Both the position numbers and the translations under genes were made by a program. This document shows positions 18,177 through 27,423 of a stretch of 34,292 nucleotides of DNA, piece after piece (position 1 is the first letter of the stretch; each line of letters begins with the position of its first letter). Location: contig CALJGU010000002.1 in the NCBI GenBank assembly GCA_938075565.1, positions 1 to 34,292 on the forward strand, read 5' to 3'. A model generated the notes under the pieces. That model was given only the letters and a program-made list of their open reading frames with translations, made no database searches and was not told where the DNA came from. Origin of the DNA: an uncultured Opitutales bacterium. GTDB lineage: Bacteria > Verrucomicrobiota > Verrucomicrobiia > Opitutales > UBA2995.

Positions 18177-19315
18177 GTCTTCAAGGAAAAGGTAATCGTG
18201 GTTCCCGTTCCTTCCTCCGAATTAACTGAAATGGTTCCGTCGTGTGCTTCTACTATGCGTCTGCAAATGATAAATCCTAATCCTGTGCCTTTGTCGCCTT
18301 TCGTAGTAAAGTTGCCTTGTTGCATTTGTTGGCAGACTTCCTGGCTCATTCCACAGCCGTTGTCGGTAACCGAAACGATGGCCTCGCCATCTGCGGCTTC
18401 CACTTTTACGTGCACCGACACTTCTTCCACATAGTCCTCATTCTTCGCCTCCAGTCCGTTACGGATGAGGTTTTGAAAAAGTCGGGATAGTTCGGTGATA
18501 CTTCCAGACACTGAGAGAGAGTTGTCTCCTTCAACGATGATGTTCGCGTCATCGAAAAAGATATCTGCTTTCACTTTCTGGACCGCATCCAAGACGGAGA
18601 ACACCTCCGTGGTGTTGTTTCCCTTGCAGACCTCTTTCCATGATTGTGCCAGTTCTCGGCAATAGTTGGCATTTCGCTCAAGGGTCTCTGCATAAGCGAG
18701 TGCGTTGTCCATAGAGACATCAGCTGTGCCGGATGCGTTTTGCACTTCATGCAAAAGAAGAGAACTGTACCCAAGTATGGCAGTGAGTGGCGAGGAGAGG
18801 TCATGGACAAGTCGTGCCGATGCCTTGCCCCAGGAGGCCATGGATTCGCGTTCTTCCAACTGGCCTTTCAGGATATCGTTCATCTTTTGAACTTCCTTCA
18901 GCATGAAGCCGCGCTTGCGTCGGAGGTCGGACTCCTTGGCATATTTCTTCACCGTTTCCAGCATACGATGAATATCGAAAGGCTTGGTAACGTATTCATT
19001 TGCGCCGAGCTTTATAGCTTCTTGAGCCGTCTCAAGATTGCCGTAGCCGGTAAGCATAATGATGGAGACCTCTTGGTCGATTTCGCGAACTTTGGCCAAT
19101 CCCTCGATGCCATTCATCGATGGCAATCGAATGTCCATGATGATTGTGTCGTATTTGGTTTGGCTAATTTTCTCCAAGCCATCTTCTACGCGGTCGCTCA
19201 CATCAACTTTGAATTCTTCGCCTAGGAGGTAACGGAGACTCTCCCTTGGGCCAAGTTCATCATCAATGACTAGTACACGCGGAAGGTCTTTCGATTGAAC
19301 TTCAGAAAGATTCAT
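18161..19315 (-). CDS. Receiver-histidine kinase without output domain
   Basis: A protein of 384 residues with no membrane segment. The N-terminal receiver (about 12-128) has acidic D18/D19, phospho-acceptor D61 in IIMDIRLP, T89 and K111 (VTKPFD). A short coiled coil (130-160) leads to a DHp with H171 (ARLVHDLSSPLTAILGY) and a complete ATPase domain: N282/N286, DNGCGM (318-323) and GTGLGF (343-348). Receiver-first kinases of this order usually relay phosphate from another kinase. There is no DNA-binding domain. It is the first gene of the five-gene minus-strand operon, so its upstream region (19316 onward) should carry the promoter. The stop overlaps the flavin oxidase start region. Confidence 0.93.
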   Translation of the reverse strand: MNLSEVQSKDLPRVLVIDDELGPRESLRYLLGEEFKVDVSDRVEDGLEKISQTKYDTIIMDIRLPSMNGIEGLAKVREIDQEVSIIMLTGYGNLETAQEAIKLGANEYVTKPFDIHRMLETVKKYAKESDLRRKRGFMLKEVQKMNDILKGQLEERESMASWGKASARLVHDLSSPLTAILGYSSLLLHEVQNASGTADVSMDNALAYAETLERNANYCRELAQSWKEVCKGNNTTEVFSVLDAVQKVKADIFFDDANIIVEGDNSLSVSGSITELSRLFQNLIRNGLEAKNEDYVEEVSVHVKVEAADGEAIVSVTDNGCGMSQEVCQQMQQGNFTTKGDKGTGLGFIICRRIVEAHDGTISVNSEEGTGTTITFSLKTWTPN

Positions 19316-19920
19316 CTCAGCAGGTTAAAGGACTATTAGGATTTTAAAGCAGGATACGCTCTAAGTTTGTGAATATGAATGTGAATAAGTAAGCCGATAA
19401 TACCTCAGGTCGACGAAATAGAGGGATTTTCCCCAAAAAAATTGCGGTTTTCTACTATGTGGCGCCTGAAATAGGGTAAATACCTTATATGTGGCATTTT
19501 TTGGAAGGCTTTAAGAAACATCGCGCAGCGAACCAGGCTCCCAAATTCTCTTACTGCTGATCATCTCCCTGCTGCCTTCTCAATCATCTCCAACGCTTTC
19601 CTCGGCAGCGGTTCAACAGCAATGCTAGGATTTAATTATTAACTGATACCTGGTTCGCTATTTTTAATTAGCGCAATAGTTTCAATGAACTATGTTCAAC
19701 GGGCTTTTGTGTCTCCTGGAAAGCCCCGTTAAGCTATACGATTAAACCTAGCTAGATTCGTCGAATTGGAAACTCGATTCACCGATATAAGTTATTAAAT
19801 TAAAGGAGCTTAAGTAATTCATTAAGGTCTTTAATCAGAGGTCGAATGGGTCACGAACCACACAAAGAGCAAAGAAATATTCTTTCCTTCAGTTGATCGA
19901 AACTATCCGCCCTTGCCAGA
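19316..19920. other. 605-base gene-free interval upstream of the five-gene operon
   Basis: No ORF of credible length is present on either strand. It must hold the promoter of the minus-strand operon that begins at 19315, but I see no convincing -35/-10 pair or sigma-54 element. A direct repeat GTGAATA occurs at 19369-19375 and 19381-19387, 12 bases apart and about 55-70 bases before the first gene; this could be a regulator site, but 7-mers recur by chance. An imperfect hairpin AACGGGCTTT/AAAGCCCCGTT (19698-19730, one bulged C) lacks a T-run. The interval also holds the inverted repeat listed separately. Confidence 0.6.
19527..19659. repeat. 11-bp inverted repeat enclosing 111 bp
   Basis: AGCGAACCAGG (19527-19537) is perfectly inverted as CCTGGTTCGCT (19649-19659), followed on the plus strand by ATTTTTAATTA. 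Inside, a second pair GCTGCC/GGCAGC (about 19571-19576 and 19604-19609) nests within it. On the minus strand the interior also encodes 24 codons ending at TGA (19561-19563) that read like a protein C-terminus (IAVEPLPRKALEMIEKAAGR). No target-site duplication flanks the repeat. Options are a small structured RNA with a plus-strand T-run, a MITE-like remnant, or the decayed end of a gene. I cannot decide between them. Confidence 0.4.
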
Positions 19921-20412
19921 TTACTTAAGCATGCGTGGCCGAATCTGCCAGCTCAGCTGCCATGCCAAGCCACATACTCCATTTTCTTCTTTAGTTCCGC
20001 TTGTTTGCAAACAGGCCATTCCACCTGGTTTTAAGTCCAAGAGGGCCAGGTCAGATTCGCGTGTTAGGAGGTAAGAGCCTAGGTGGGCAAGGTTCGCTTG
20101 GTGCCCTACCAATAGAAGTGTCTCGGTGGATGATTCAATGAAATCGGCCAATATCCGAAAATCTGCTGTGGGTTCAAGCAAGGGAGCCTCGCGTGTCTTG
20201 GCTTTAATCCCCGTGAGTTTCTTGAATCGTTTGGCTGTTTGCGTTGTGCGAACATAAGGACTGTACCGGATTTCTTTGATGTCCCCCAGTGTTTTCTTTT
20301 TGAGGAAATCTACTAAGGTGGACAGAGACTCGATACCATTGCTCGTCAGTTTTCGACGTGGATCCTTTTTGTTCTGATTTGCTTCAGCACTGCGTAGCAG
20401 GAATATCCTCAT
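19921..20412 (-). CDS. SixA-like histidine phosphatase family protein, nucleophile His replaced by Ser
   Basis: A protein of 163 residues, the size of SixA phosphohistidine phosphatases. The fold is recognisable from MRIFLLRSAEA at the N-terminus, SPYVRTTQTA (Arg55) and LLVGHQANLAHLG (His104). In active members the first motif is R-H-G/A with the His as the phospho-accepting nucleophile; here it is Arg7-Ser8-Ala9, with Ser encoded by AGT. His104 and the arginines remain, so substrate binding may persist without normal catalysis. SixA acts on phosphohistidine in phosphorelay or PTS proteins, which fits the many kinases nearby. It starts 48 bases after the TolC-family gene and may share its transcript. 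Confidence 0.85.
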   Translation of the reverse strand: MRIFLLRSAEANQNKKDPRRKLTSNGIESLSTLVDFLKKKTLGDIKEIRYSPYVRTTQTAKRFKKLTGIKAKTREAPLLEPTADFRILADFIESSTETLLLVGHQANLAHLGSYLLTRESDLALLDLKPGGMACLQTSGTKEENGVCGLAWQLSWQIRPRMLK

Positions 20413-20460
20413 GTTCCGGAGTTTTGGAATTCGTCCGGATTTGGCAATGATCCAAACGAG

Positions 20461-21960
20461 CTATTCTTCTTTGGCCTCCTCTGGGTAGATCAGGCTGCTG
20501 GTGGAATCCCAAGACAAGCCGTAGCGCTGAGGCAGCGAAGCATCCAATTCCTTGCTTATTATCTTAGCCTTAATCGCCTCAAGAATAAAGCTGAGGTACC
20601 TCAGGTTGGCATCGTCTTGGTCTTCCCGGGCTTCCAGCAATTCTCGAAATGTAGACAAGCCGCTTTCGTATTTTGATTGCTCGCGGTCGAACTGCTCGAT
20701 GGCAAGTTCGAGCGATAATTTCGCGGCCCTGACCCGTTCGAGGCCTAATACCCACCTTCTCCAAAGGAAGCGATTGGCTTCCTTCGCTTCCTGTTCCTGA
20801 TCTTCCAGTTTGAGCTCTTCCTGTCGTAGCAAGCTAAGGGAACGTTGGTATTGGGCCTTATCTGCTCTTTGTCCCCAGGGTATGCTGAATTCTATACCAG
20901 CCGTCCAATCGTATCCATCCCGCTCTAGGGTGTTCCCGTAGCTGTCGACCAATGAATCATCCAAACCTGAAAATCCCATACCGGCAACCAGGTCTACGGT
21001 CGGTAGCATCAGGTTCCGTCCCGCCCTTACAAAATTCTCAAACCATATTACCTTAATTTCCTGTGCCCGATATCTCGGATTGTTAGCCAGAATTGCTGGC
21101 AAAGAAGTAGGCGATCCAATGTCTTCGGTCGAAATGTCAGGTAGTTGGCTTACGGATACAAGGCCTTCAGGGTAATCGTTGGAACCCATTTGCCGATAAA
21201 GTTTGTCCTGGCTGTCTTCTATCAGGGCGTATGCGGTAATGACTGCTTCTTGGCTGGTCGCTTCGAATACTTGGGATTGGATTACGTCAATGTTGGTGGC
21301 TAGACCCACCCCTTCGCGAGCTTCGTTTTCTTCTAAAAGTTTTTCAGCCACCTCTAAACTGGCTTCCCTGACCTTTTTCACTTCGTGTGCATATGCGAGG
21401 TCCCAATAAGCAACTTCAGTGTCGCTCATGAGCACCAGTGCTTGGTCCTGCAAATTGAGTTCGGTTTGTGTAGCAACCAACTCGGCGTTTTGCAACATCA
21501 GGAGATTCATCTCAGTTCCTCCTTCTCTTAATAGAGGTTGTCTTAATGACATAGATAGGTCGGACGTATGAGAGGGATTGAGGATCTGGGTGGAACTACT
21601 GCTGCTGTTGCGCGTGTAGTTGGAACTAACCTGTAAATCCGCTCCGGTATTCAGTCGCTTGGCGATACCGGCCCTAGTTAGAGTACTATGCCCGCTGTCA
21701 CCCTCAAAACCACCATAACTGGGCGATCGGCTCCCTCGCTGCGTTCCTGATGCGAAAAACCGGGTGTCGAAAGTAGCTTCCTCAATGATTACATTTTGGC
21801 GGGCAAGGATTACTTCTTCTCCTTGAATGCGTAAGGAGAGGTTTTGCCCCAGTGCACGAACCACGGCCTCGTTGACATCTAAAAATTCAGGTGTCTGAGC
21901 GTTCGATAGGGTGCAAAAAGAGCTGAAGCAGAGTAGGAAGGTGCAAAAAGTGCGTCTCAT
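20461..21960 (-). CDS. TolC-family outer membrane protein
   Basis: A protein of 499 residues. MRRTFCTFLLCFSSFCTLSNA is a signal peptide. Two repeats of long alpha-helix plus beta-strand pairs follow, typical of outer membrane efflux channels: ILARQNVIIEEATFDTRF, SMSLRQPLLREGG (about residues 130-142), and in the second half GIEFSIPWG followed by SLSLLRQEELKLEDQEQEAKEA (partly shown) and FRELLEAREDQDDANLRYL. It would form the outer-membrane channel of an export system. No inner-membrane pump or membrane-fusion partner lies in the window, so its partner is encoded elsewhere or it acts as an orphan. It follows the hybrid kinase gene by 113 bases. The stop codon is TAG. Confidence 0.92.
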   Translation of the reverse strand: MRRTFCTFLLCFSSFCTLSNAQTPEFLDVNEAVVRALGQNLSLRIQGEEVILARQNVIIEEATFDTRFFASGTQRGSRSPSYGGFEGDSGHSTLTRAGIAKRLNTGADLQVSSNYTRNSSSSSTQILNPSHTSDLSMSLRQPLLREGGTEMNLLMLQNAELVATQTELNLQDQALVLMSDTEVAYWDLAYAHEVKKVREASLEVAEKLLEENEAREGVGLATNIDVIQSQVFEATSQEAVITAYALIEDSQDKLYRQMGSNDYPEGLVSVSQLPDISTEDIGSPTSLPAILANNPRYRAQEIKVIWFENFVRAGRNLMLPTVDLVAGMGFSGLDDSLVDSYGNTLERDGYDWTAGIEFSIPWGQRADKAQYQRSLSLLRQEELKLEDQEQEAKEANRFLWRRWVLGLERVRAAKLSLELAIEQFDREQSKYESGLSTFRELLEAREDQDDANLRYLSFILEAIKAKIISKELDASLPQRYGLSWDSTSSLIYPEEAKEE

Positions 21961-22073
21961 GATAGGTACTATTGAGGTAGCAGCCGTGGGAGAAGAGAAC
22001 GCAAGGTTTCCCTTCTATCAACCCAAACTGTCTATTTAGTTACCCCAACTAGACCGGTGAGGTTGCACTATAT

Positions 22074-24785
22074 TTAGCTATTTTTGCGAATATGGCTACG
22101 AATAGGCACTTTTGAGAGTGCCTCAGTCAGCCTTTCAGTACGAACCGGCTTCGTGATGAAGTCATTCATTCCTGTTTTCAAGGCCCGTTCCCTATCTCCA
22201 CCCATCGCAGCTGCAGTGAGCGCAATAATCCAGGGACGTTCGGCATCCGAGTATTTAGCGCAAATTCTGCGTGTTGCTTCCAGTCCGTCCATGACGGGCA
22301 TTTGGATATCCATAAGGATGGCGTCGTAACGGTCTTCTTCTAGCCGATCCAGAGCCTCCTGGCCATTGCATGCCACGGTGATAGGATCTGTGAATCCGAG
22401 TTTTTTCAATAAGAGGAGCACGACCTTCTGGTTTACTGGATTATCCTCCGTTATCAGAATTTTGATGGGATGATCGCTGGCAAAGGTCTTGGGTGTCTTG
22501 GGGTTTGGCTCAGGAACCACTTGACGTGGTCGATGATCAACCACCGAAAGTAATGAATTATGCAGGGCTGCCGGTTTGATAGGTTTGGAAAGAACCTCCG
22601 TAAAATAGCGAGTTATGGACTCGTCAAGAATGCCACCAATTGAACTCAGTAGAACGAGGGGAAGTTCTTTCTCTCTCCGAAACTCGCGCAGCTTCATTGC
22701 CAGCTCTTTTCCGTCCATGACCGGCATTTTGTAATCGAGGAGGGCAAGATCATAGACTTGTCCTTTAATGATTTCTGCCAGTGCGTCTGGGCCAGATTCA
22801 AATACGTCCGGAACCATTCCCCATGCCTTAGTCTGAGCTAGAAGCAATTTTCGGTTTATGTCGTTATCGTCAACGATCAGAACGCGTTTTCCGGTTAGGT
22901 TTGGATCCTTTTCCCGGAGATACATACGATTCTGTGTCGGGAATGGTTTACCGATAATGGAGAATTGGAAGGTGGAACCTTTATCCACCTTACTACTAAC
23001 GGTCATTTTTCCACCCATGATCTCAGCCAATCGCTTTGAAATAGCTAGTCCGAGTCCGGTACCACCGTATTGGCGGGTGGTAGAATTGTCGGCTTGGGTG
23101 AATGACTTGAAAAGTTTGTCCAGGCGATGCTCAGGAATTCCTATGCCGGTATCGGTCACCGCGAATAGAATTTCATACTGGTTGTGCTCACGCTTGATCG
23201 CACGCACAGTGATTTGGACTTCGCCTTCGTGTGTAAATTTCAGGGCGTTACTAAGTAGATTTACCAAGATTTGTCTCAGCCGTGAGATGTCACCAAGAAT
23301 GGTATCTGGAACTGATTCATCTACGAGATAGCCTAATTCGAGGTCTTTCTCATGAGCTTTTCCGGCCACTTGATCGAAAGCCTCCTCAAGGCATTGGCCT
23401 ATTTCAAATGGCCGCTGTTCGAGGTCGAGCTTTCCAGCTTCGATTTTGGAGTAGTCAAGAATGTCGTTGATTAGAGTGAGCAGTGAATCACTGCTGCTTC
23501 TCATGGTTTCTGCATAGTCACGCTGCTCCGCGGAGAGGTCACTTTCCAGAAGCATATTCGTCATACCAATGACAGCATTCATGGGTGTCCGAATTTCATG
23601 ACTCATTGTTGCCAGGAAGGTACTCTTGGCCTCACTTGCGGATGCCGCTTCTCGTGCATTAATTTCCGCGCGCTTCCGTGCTTGTTTGAGTTCGTTATTC
23701 TTATTCTCAAGATCGAGCGTTTTTATCTCCACAGCATCTTCCACTCGTTTCCTGAAGATGTTATAAAGGATAAGTAGTAGAATTCCAGATACAATAAACC
23801 CTCCCATGGAATAAAATAACATCCGTTGGAAGTTCCGGTTTGACCTGGCTACCTCCTGAGTAATGTCCCTCCAAGTACTGTAAATAAATTGAGTGTCTTT
23901 GTTCCCATTGGTTTCGACCATGAATGTGGAAAGAGAGAACCAATAGTTTCGAGAGCTAACGGCTTGCCAGCCCTGGTCTTCGTAATCGTTGATTTGGTCA
24001 AAATTTTGCAGGATAAACCTAATGGTTGGAGCTGTGGAGTCGCTGAGTTGCAATAATGATTGATAACCAGGAACGCGAATAAGCTGATCGATTTCCTCAG
24101 CTGTGTGCCCCATGGATCCATCGGCTTTGACCATGAGTGCAGATTCACCGCTTTCAGGAGTCCCTGAAACGCTTGCTAGAATTTGGGAAGTCGAAGAAGC
24201 GATTCTTAGAAACCCGACCAAGAATGTTTGATTATTAGTGGGGTGTTGAGCGTAGAGCGGCTCAACGATGGAAATGGTAATGCCGGATACCGTATGCTCC
24301 AGCCCTTTGCCGAGCATCTCAGTTTCGAAAGCTTGATTTAATATTGCTGGGTCCGGAGCCTCGGTCTTGGAGTGACTCCAACCTCCCCGAAGTTCTACCA
24401 GCGGATCAACCTGACCCGGAAAGTGAATGCTTAGCTCAGGCTGAATCTCATTTGCAGCCATTTTTTGCCAATAGGGAAGCAGCTGCTTACGTAGTGGTTC
24501 AATCGAGGGAGATTGTCCCGAAAGTGACTCGACATAGATTTTAGCGAGTTCCGCTGCTACGCTCGGCTCTTTCCCAAGTATCTGGGCTCGTGTTTGGTTC
24601 TTCTGAAATTCTGAATCGAGAGCTATCTGAAATGATTGATAGTTTAATTCGCTCTGAGTTTTTATTTTCAGTGCAAACTGCTCCTGCTCCCATGAGTGGA
24701 GAAGGTATAGTAAGGAAACGATGACAATGCCCGTCAGAAATACGGACATGATCAATAAATTGCGTGTCGATACTCGTTTGAGCAT
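22074..24785 (-). CDS. Hybrid sensor histidine kinase with two receiver domains
   Basis: A protein of 903 residues. TM1 (about 10-29) and TM2 (about 323-343) bracket a periplasmic region of about 290 residues that looks like a double-Cache sensor ([16 protein letters not shown] at about 120-134). After a coiled coil (345-385) come a DHp with H396 ([19 protein letters not shown]), an intact ATPase domain ([31 protein letters not shown]), and two receivers: REC1 ([24 protein letters not shown]) and REC2 ([23 protein letters not shown]). No Hpt domain is attached, so phosphate must pass to a separate protein or the receivers act directly. The TolC-family gene lies 113 bases downstream. The ligand is unknown. 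Confidence 0.95.
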   Translation of the reverse strand: MLKRVSTRNLLIMSVFLTGIVIVSLLYLLHSWEQEQFALKIKTQSELNYQSFQIALDSEFQKNQTRAQILGKEPSVAAELAKIYVESLSGQSPSIEPLRKQLLPYWQKMAANEIQPELSIHFPGQVDPLVELRGGWSHSKTEAPDPAILNQAFETEMLGKGLEHTVSGITISIVEPLYAQHPTNNQTFLVGFLRIASSTSQILASVSGTPESGESALMVKADGSMGHTAEEIDQLIRVPGYQSLLQLSDSTAPTIRFILQNFDQINDYEDQGWQAVSSRNYWFSLSTFMVETNGNKDTQFIYSTWRDITQEVARSNRNFQRMLFYSMGGFIVSGILLLILYNIFRKRVEDAVEIKTLDLENKNNELKQARKRAEINAREAASASEAKSTFLATMSHEIRTPMNAVIGMTNMLLESDLSAEQRDYAETMRSSSDSLLTLINDILDYSKIEAGKLDLEQRPFEIGQCLEEAFDQVAGKAHEKDLELGYLVDESVPDTILGDISRLRQILVNLLSNALKFTHEGEVQITVRAIKREHNQYEILFAVTDTGIGIPEHRLDKLFKSFTQADNSTTRQYGGTGLGLAISKRLAEIMGGKMTVSSKVDKGSTFQFSIIGKPFPTQNRMYLREKDPNLTGKRVLIVDDNDINRKLLLAQTKAWGMVPDVFESGPDALAEIIKGQVYDLALLDYKMPVMDGKELAMKLREFRREKELPLVLLSSIGGILDESITRYFTEVLSKPIKPAALHNSLLSVVDHRPRQVVPEPNPKTPKTFASDHPIKILITEDNPVNQKVVLLLLKKLGFTDPITVACNGQEALDRLEEDRYDAILMDIQMPVMDGLEATRRICAKYSDAERPWIIALTAAAMGGDRERALKTGMNDFITKPVRTERLTEALSKVPIRSHIRKNS

Positions 24786-24997
24786 GAAGAGTTGGTAAGA
24801 AGAGTTTGAAAGGTAGCAGATAGCTATCCTTCAAAGCTTTTACAGAGAACTTCCTCCGAACACCTAATCCCTGATTCCTTTGGGATTTTATAGTTTTTAT
24901 ACAAAGAATTTTAAGGCTTTTATCACCAATGGATTTTATCCATTTAATCGCTTTGAGAATGTCGCCTTCCAAACATTGGATGTCTGTGAACAGATTC

Positions 24998-26737
24998 CTA
25001 TGGCTCGATCATTGAATCAAAAAATTTCCTGGATAGAGCATACTCTCCCGACCTATTGCGAATGTGCCAAAGCTCCTTGTGTTGTGTGCGCAGCTCAAGC
25101 GCCTCTCTGTGGAGATTATCTAGACTCTCTTCTGATAGAATCGCCTGACCGCGATGGCAGGCATGTAGCAACATTTTCAGTACCCAATCAATTTCTTCCA
25201 TGACTATTTGTTCAATCGGATGCTCTTTCTTAAGACCATCAAATTTCTGCTGTAGATTGAGCGCCTCCGTTAATGAAGCTTGAAGAGAATCAACGTTCAG
25301 GCCCTCAATTTTTCTGATGAAAGATGCCTTTTCATGTAGGATCTGGTAGAGAACGGATTGGTTATGAATATAGATATCAAACACTTGATCCAGATTGCCA
25401 ATGTCTAGAAGAAGCTGTCCCCATCCCTCCTGTTGGAAAACGTGTTGGTCGAGTGTGGCAGGAAGTTCTATTTCCTGGTTCTGATTCCAAGCGCAAGCCG
25501 AACCAAATGCGAAACCGGGATAACTTGAGACCAATGGCTGAAGGTGCCCATTGTCCCCCCAATCAGTTGTTAATAGCCCGATCGCACCGTTTCGTTTTCC
25601 CGATGAAGCTGCCTTGCGAATATTTCCGAGCATGTTTTCTGTCCGCCCACCAATACTGTTCCATGAGGAAGTTCCGGGACAGACATAGTATTGCAAACCC
25701 GATGATCCAAGGTGAGCGGTCTCTTCTGCAAAAGGGTGAATGGCTTCATAGCCCCAGTTGAGTGCTAGGCTGTCTGAAGGAATCTCTCCCATCAGCTCAG
25801 GATACTTGAGCACTATGTCGGCCCAGAACTGCATTCGGTGGCCCTGATTCTTACAAAGACCTTGTACTTTCTGCAGATAGTCTAAATAGACTTGTCCTCG
25901 TCCATGATCTTCAACGGCTTGTTTGCTCCTGCCATAACCAAGGTCTATGGTTTCATCGCAGCCTACGTTGATTTGTTTGCTTTCAAAACATGCAGTGATT
26001 TGCTCGATAAGATCCTGTGCTAGATTTATGGAACCAGGGTCTATGGGACAAAGGCCCTGTGGTTCGGGTCTATAGCCAAAATCGGTTTCTCCTCCCTCTG
26101 GCTGCTCAGCCAGTTGGTTATATGGCTCATGAGTTAGCCAACGACTCATGTGTCCAAAGCAATTTAGATTTGGGACGAGTTCGATGAATCGTTCCTGGCA
26201 ATAGGCATCTAAATCCTTAATATTATCCTGCGTGAGTGGTGATGCATTTCTCCATACAGTCTCATGGCCTTCATAGGCGAAGGCGTGTTCGATGTACAGC
26301 TGCAACTCGTTTATCTTCCAGGATGAGAAAAGGTCTATCAGGTAGAATAGCGTTTCTAGCTTTGGAACTTTGTTTCTGGATACGTCGAGCATGATGCTCC
26401 GACGCGGAAAATCGGGATGATCTTCTATGGCTATTTCTGGAAGGTAGTCCTCGGTTGCCCAAGCGATTTGTTTTAATGTCAGAAGGCCGTAGTGCCAACC
26501 GAGTTTTCCAGCAGCCTGAATCTTGATACTCAATGATGAGATTTCTAAGCTGTAAGCTTGGTCTGACTGAAAGTCCTCATTTGCAATTAATGAAACGGAC
26601 TCCGGTAGACTGTCTAATTGTCCGCAGGTAGGAGTCAGCTTCCTAAAATCATCTACTTCCAATTGAGAGGTCGTGCCCGATTCCGATATGGATTTTGGCA
26701 TGGGAAGAAATGCGATCCCCCGTTCCGGACGGGTCAT
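24998..26737 (-). CDS. GH20 beta-N-acetylhexosaminidase-like glycoside hydrolase, cytoplasmic
   Basis: A protein of 579 residues without signal peptide. A small alpha/beta N-terminal domain (1-105, with GKLGWHYGLLTLKQI) precedes a TIM barrel opening with DHPDFPRRSIMLDVSRNKVP (about 106-125). The GH20 catalytic pair is Asp261-Glu262 in NVGCDETIDLG; further motifs are LNCFGHMSRW and LLTTDWGDNGH. It should remove terminal N-acetylglucosamine or N-acetylgalactosamine from imported oligosaccharides by substrate-assisted catalysis. Its ATG overlaps the stop of the DtxR/MntR-type regulator gene (26734-26737, ATGA), so the two are translationally coupled, an unexpected pairing. The C-terminal 150 residues are helical. 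Stop is TAG. Confidence 0.9.
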   Translation of the reverse strand: MTRPERGIAFLPMPKSISESGTTSQLEVDDFRKLTPTCGQLDSLPESVSLIANEDFQSDQAYSLEISSLSIKIQAAGKLGWHYGLLTLKQIAWATEDYLPEIAIEDHPDFPRRSIMLDVSRNKVPKLETLFYLIDLFSSWKINELQLYIEHAFAYEGHETVWRNASPLTQDNIKDLDAYCQERFIELVPNLNCFGHMSRWLTHEPYNQLAEQPEGGETDFGYRPEPQGLCPIDPGSINLAQDLIEQITACFESKQINVGCDETIDLGYGRSKQAVEDHGRGQVYLDYLQKVQGLCKNQGHRMQFWADIVLKYPELMGEIPSDSLALNWGYEAIHPFAEETAHLGSSGLQYYVCPGTSSWNSIGGRTENMLGNIRKAASSGKRNGAIGLLTTDWGDNGHLQPLVSSYPGFAFGSACAWNQNQEIELPATLDQHVFQQEGWGQLLLDIGNLDQVFDIYIHNQSVLYQILHEKASFIRKIEGLNVDSLQASLTEALNLQQKFDGLKKEHPIEQIVMEEIDWVLKMLLHACHRGQAILSEESLDNLHREALELRTQHKELWHIRNRSGEYALSRKFFDSMIEP

Positions 26738-27390
26738 TGGACTTCAATCTTTACGGCAGCTTGTTTTCCAAGTGTTAAGCTAGTCCCAAGGGCAGTTTCC
26801 ACTTCGATGGCGTTGGCGATTTCGTCGTGCTGTATCACTTTTACCGCTTTGCCTGGCACCAATCCGTTTTTTTCTGCGAATTGCAGAAACGCTGGCTCTT
26901 GATCAAGAACCCTGGCGACGATAGTTTCCTGACCTGGACTACAGTTAATCAGATTTTGTAAGTTTCGTTCGTGAAGCTTCCCGGAGTGTGATGGAATGGG
27001 ATCTCCATGGGGGTCATACTGAGGGTGACCAAGCAGGTCGTCGATTTTTTCAAGAACACGATCGGATATGACATGCTCCAGTTGTTCTGCCTCATCGTGT
27101 ATTTCCGACCAATCCATTTTGAGAATCTCAACTAGAAAGAGTTCAACCAGGCGGTGCCTTCTAAGTACATGAAGAGCGAGCACTTCTCCTTGTTCGGTCA
27201 ACTTGGTTCCTACTCGCGGTTCGTATTCAACCAAGCCAGCTGCATGGAGTGATTTGACCATCGTGGTGGCCGTGCCAGGTACGACACTCAAGGACTGGGC
27301 TAGCTTCCCGATTGCCAACATGTCGTCGCTCGTTTTCCTGCATTCGAGGTAAATAGCTTTGATGTAATTTTCTACGGTACTTGTCGCCAT
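26734..27390 (-). CDS. DtxR/MntR-family metal-dependent transcriptional regulator
   Basis: A protein of 218 residues: an N-terminal winged helix (5-65, VVPGTATTMVKSLHAAGLVEY as recognition region), a dimerisation and metal-binding domain (70-135, with RRHRLVELFLVEIL and LGHPQYDPHGDPIP) and a C-terminal FeoA/SH3-like domain (about 145-218). Likely ligands are His79, Glu83, His98, Glu102, Glu105 and His106. Glu at 102, where DtxR has Cys, is MntR-like; the N-terminal ligands (Met10 in DtxR, Asp8/Glu11 in MntR) read Ile10, Asn8 and Lys11. Mn or Fe specificity is therefore unclear. It lies 33 bases after the peroxiredoxin gene and overlaps the GH20 gene, so all three are probably one operon linking metal and peroxide control. 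Confidence 0.93.
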   Translation of the reverse strand: MATSTVENYIKAIYLECRKTSDDMLAIGKLAQSLSVVPGTATTMVKSLHAAGLVEYEPRVGTKLTEQGEVLALHVLRRHRLVELFLVEILKMDWSEIHDEAEQLEHVISDRVLEKIDDLLGHPQYDPHGDPIPSHSGKLHERNLQNLINCSPGQETIVARVLDQEPAFLQFAEKNGLVPGKAVKVIQHDEIANAIEVETALGTSLTLGKQAAVKIEVQ

Positions 27391-27423
27391 GAGAATTCTT
27401 ATAGAAGTATGGCTAGAGGAGAA

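Noticed and set aside
18644-19225. Plus-strand frame of 193 codons opposite the receiver-kinase
   Set aside because: Antisense shadow of a clearly conserved kinase; its composition is not protein-like.
19698-19730. Hairpin AACGGGCTTT/AAAGCCCCGTT as an intrinsic terminator
   Set aside because: It contains a bulged C and has no T-run on either side.
24928-24944. AATGGAT/ATCCATT hairpin after the GH20 gene as terminator
   Set aside because: A 7-bp AT-rich stem without a T-run in the minus-strand direction; it lies in a 212-base spacer with no other signal.
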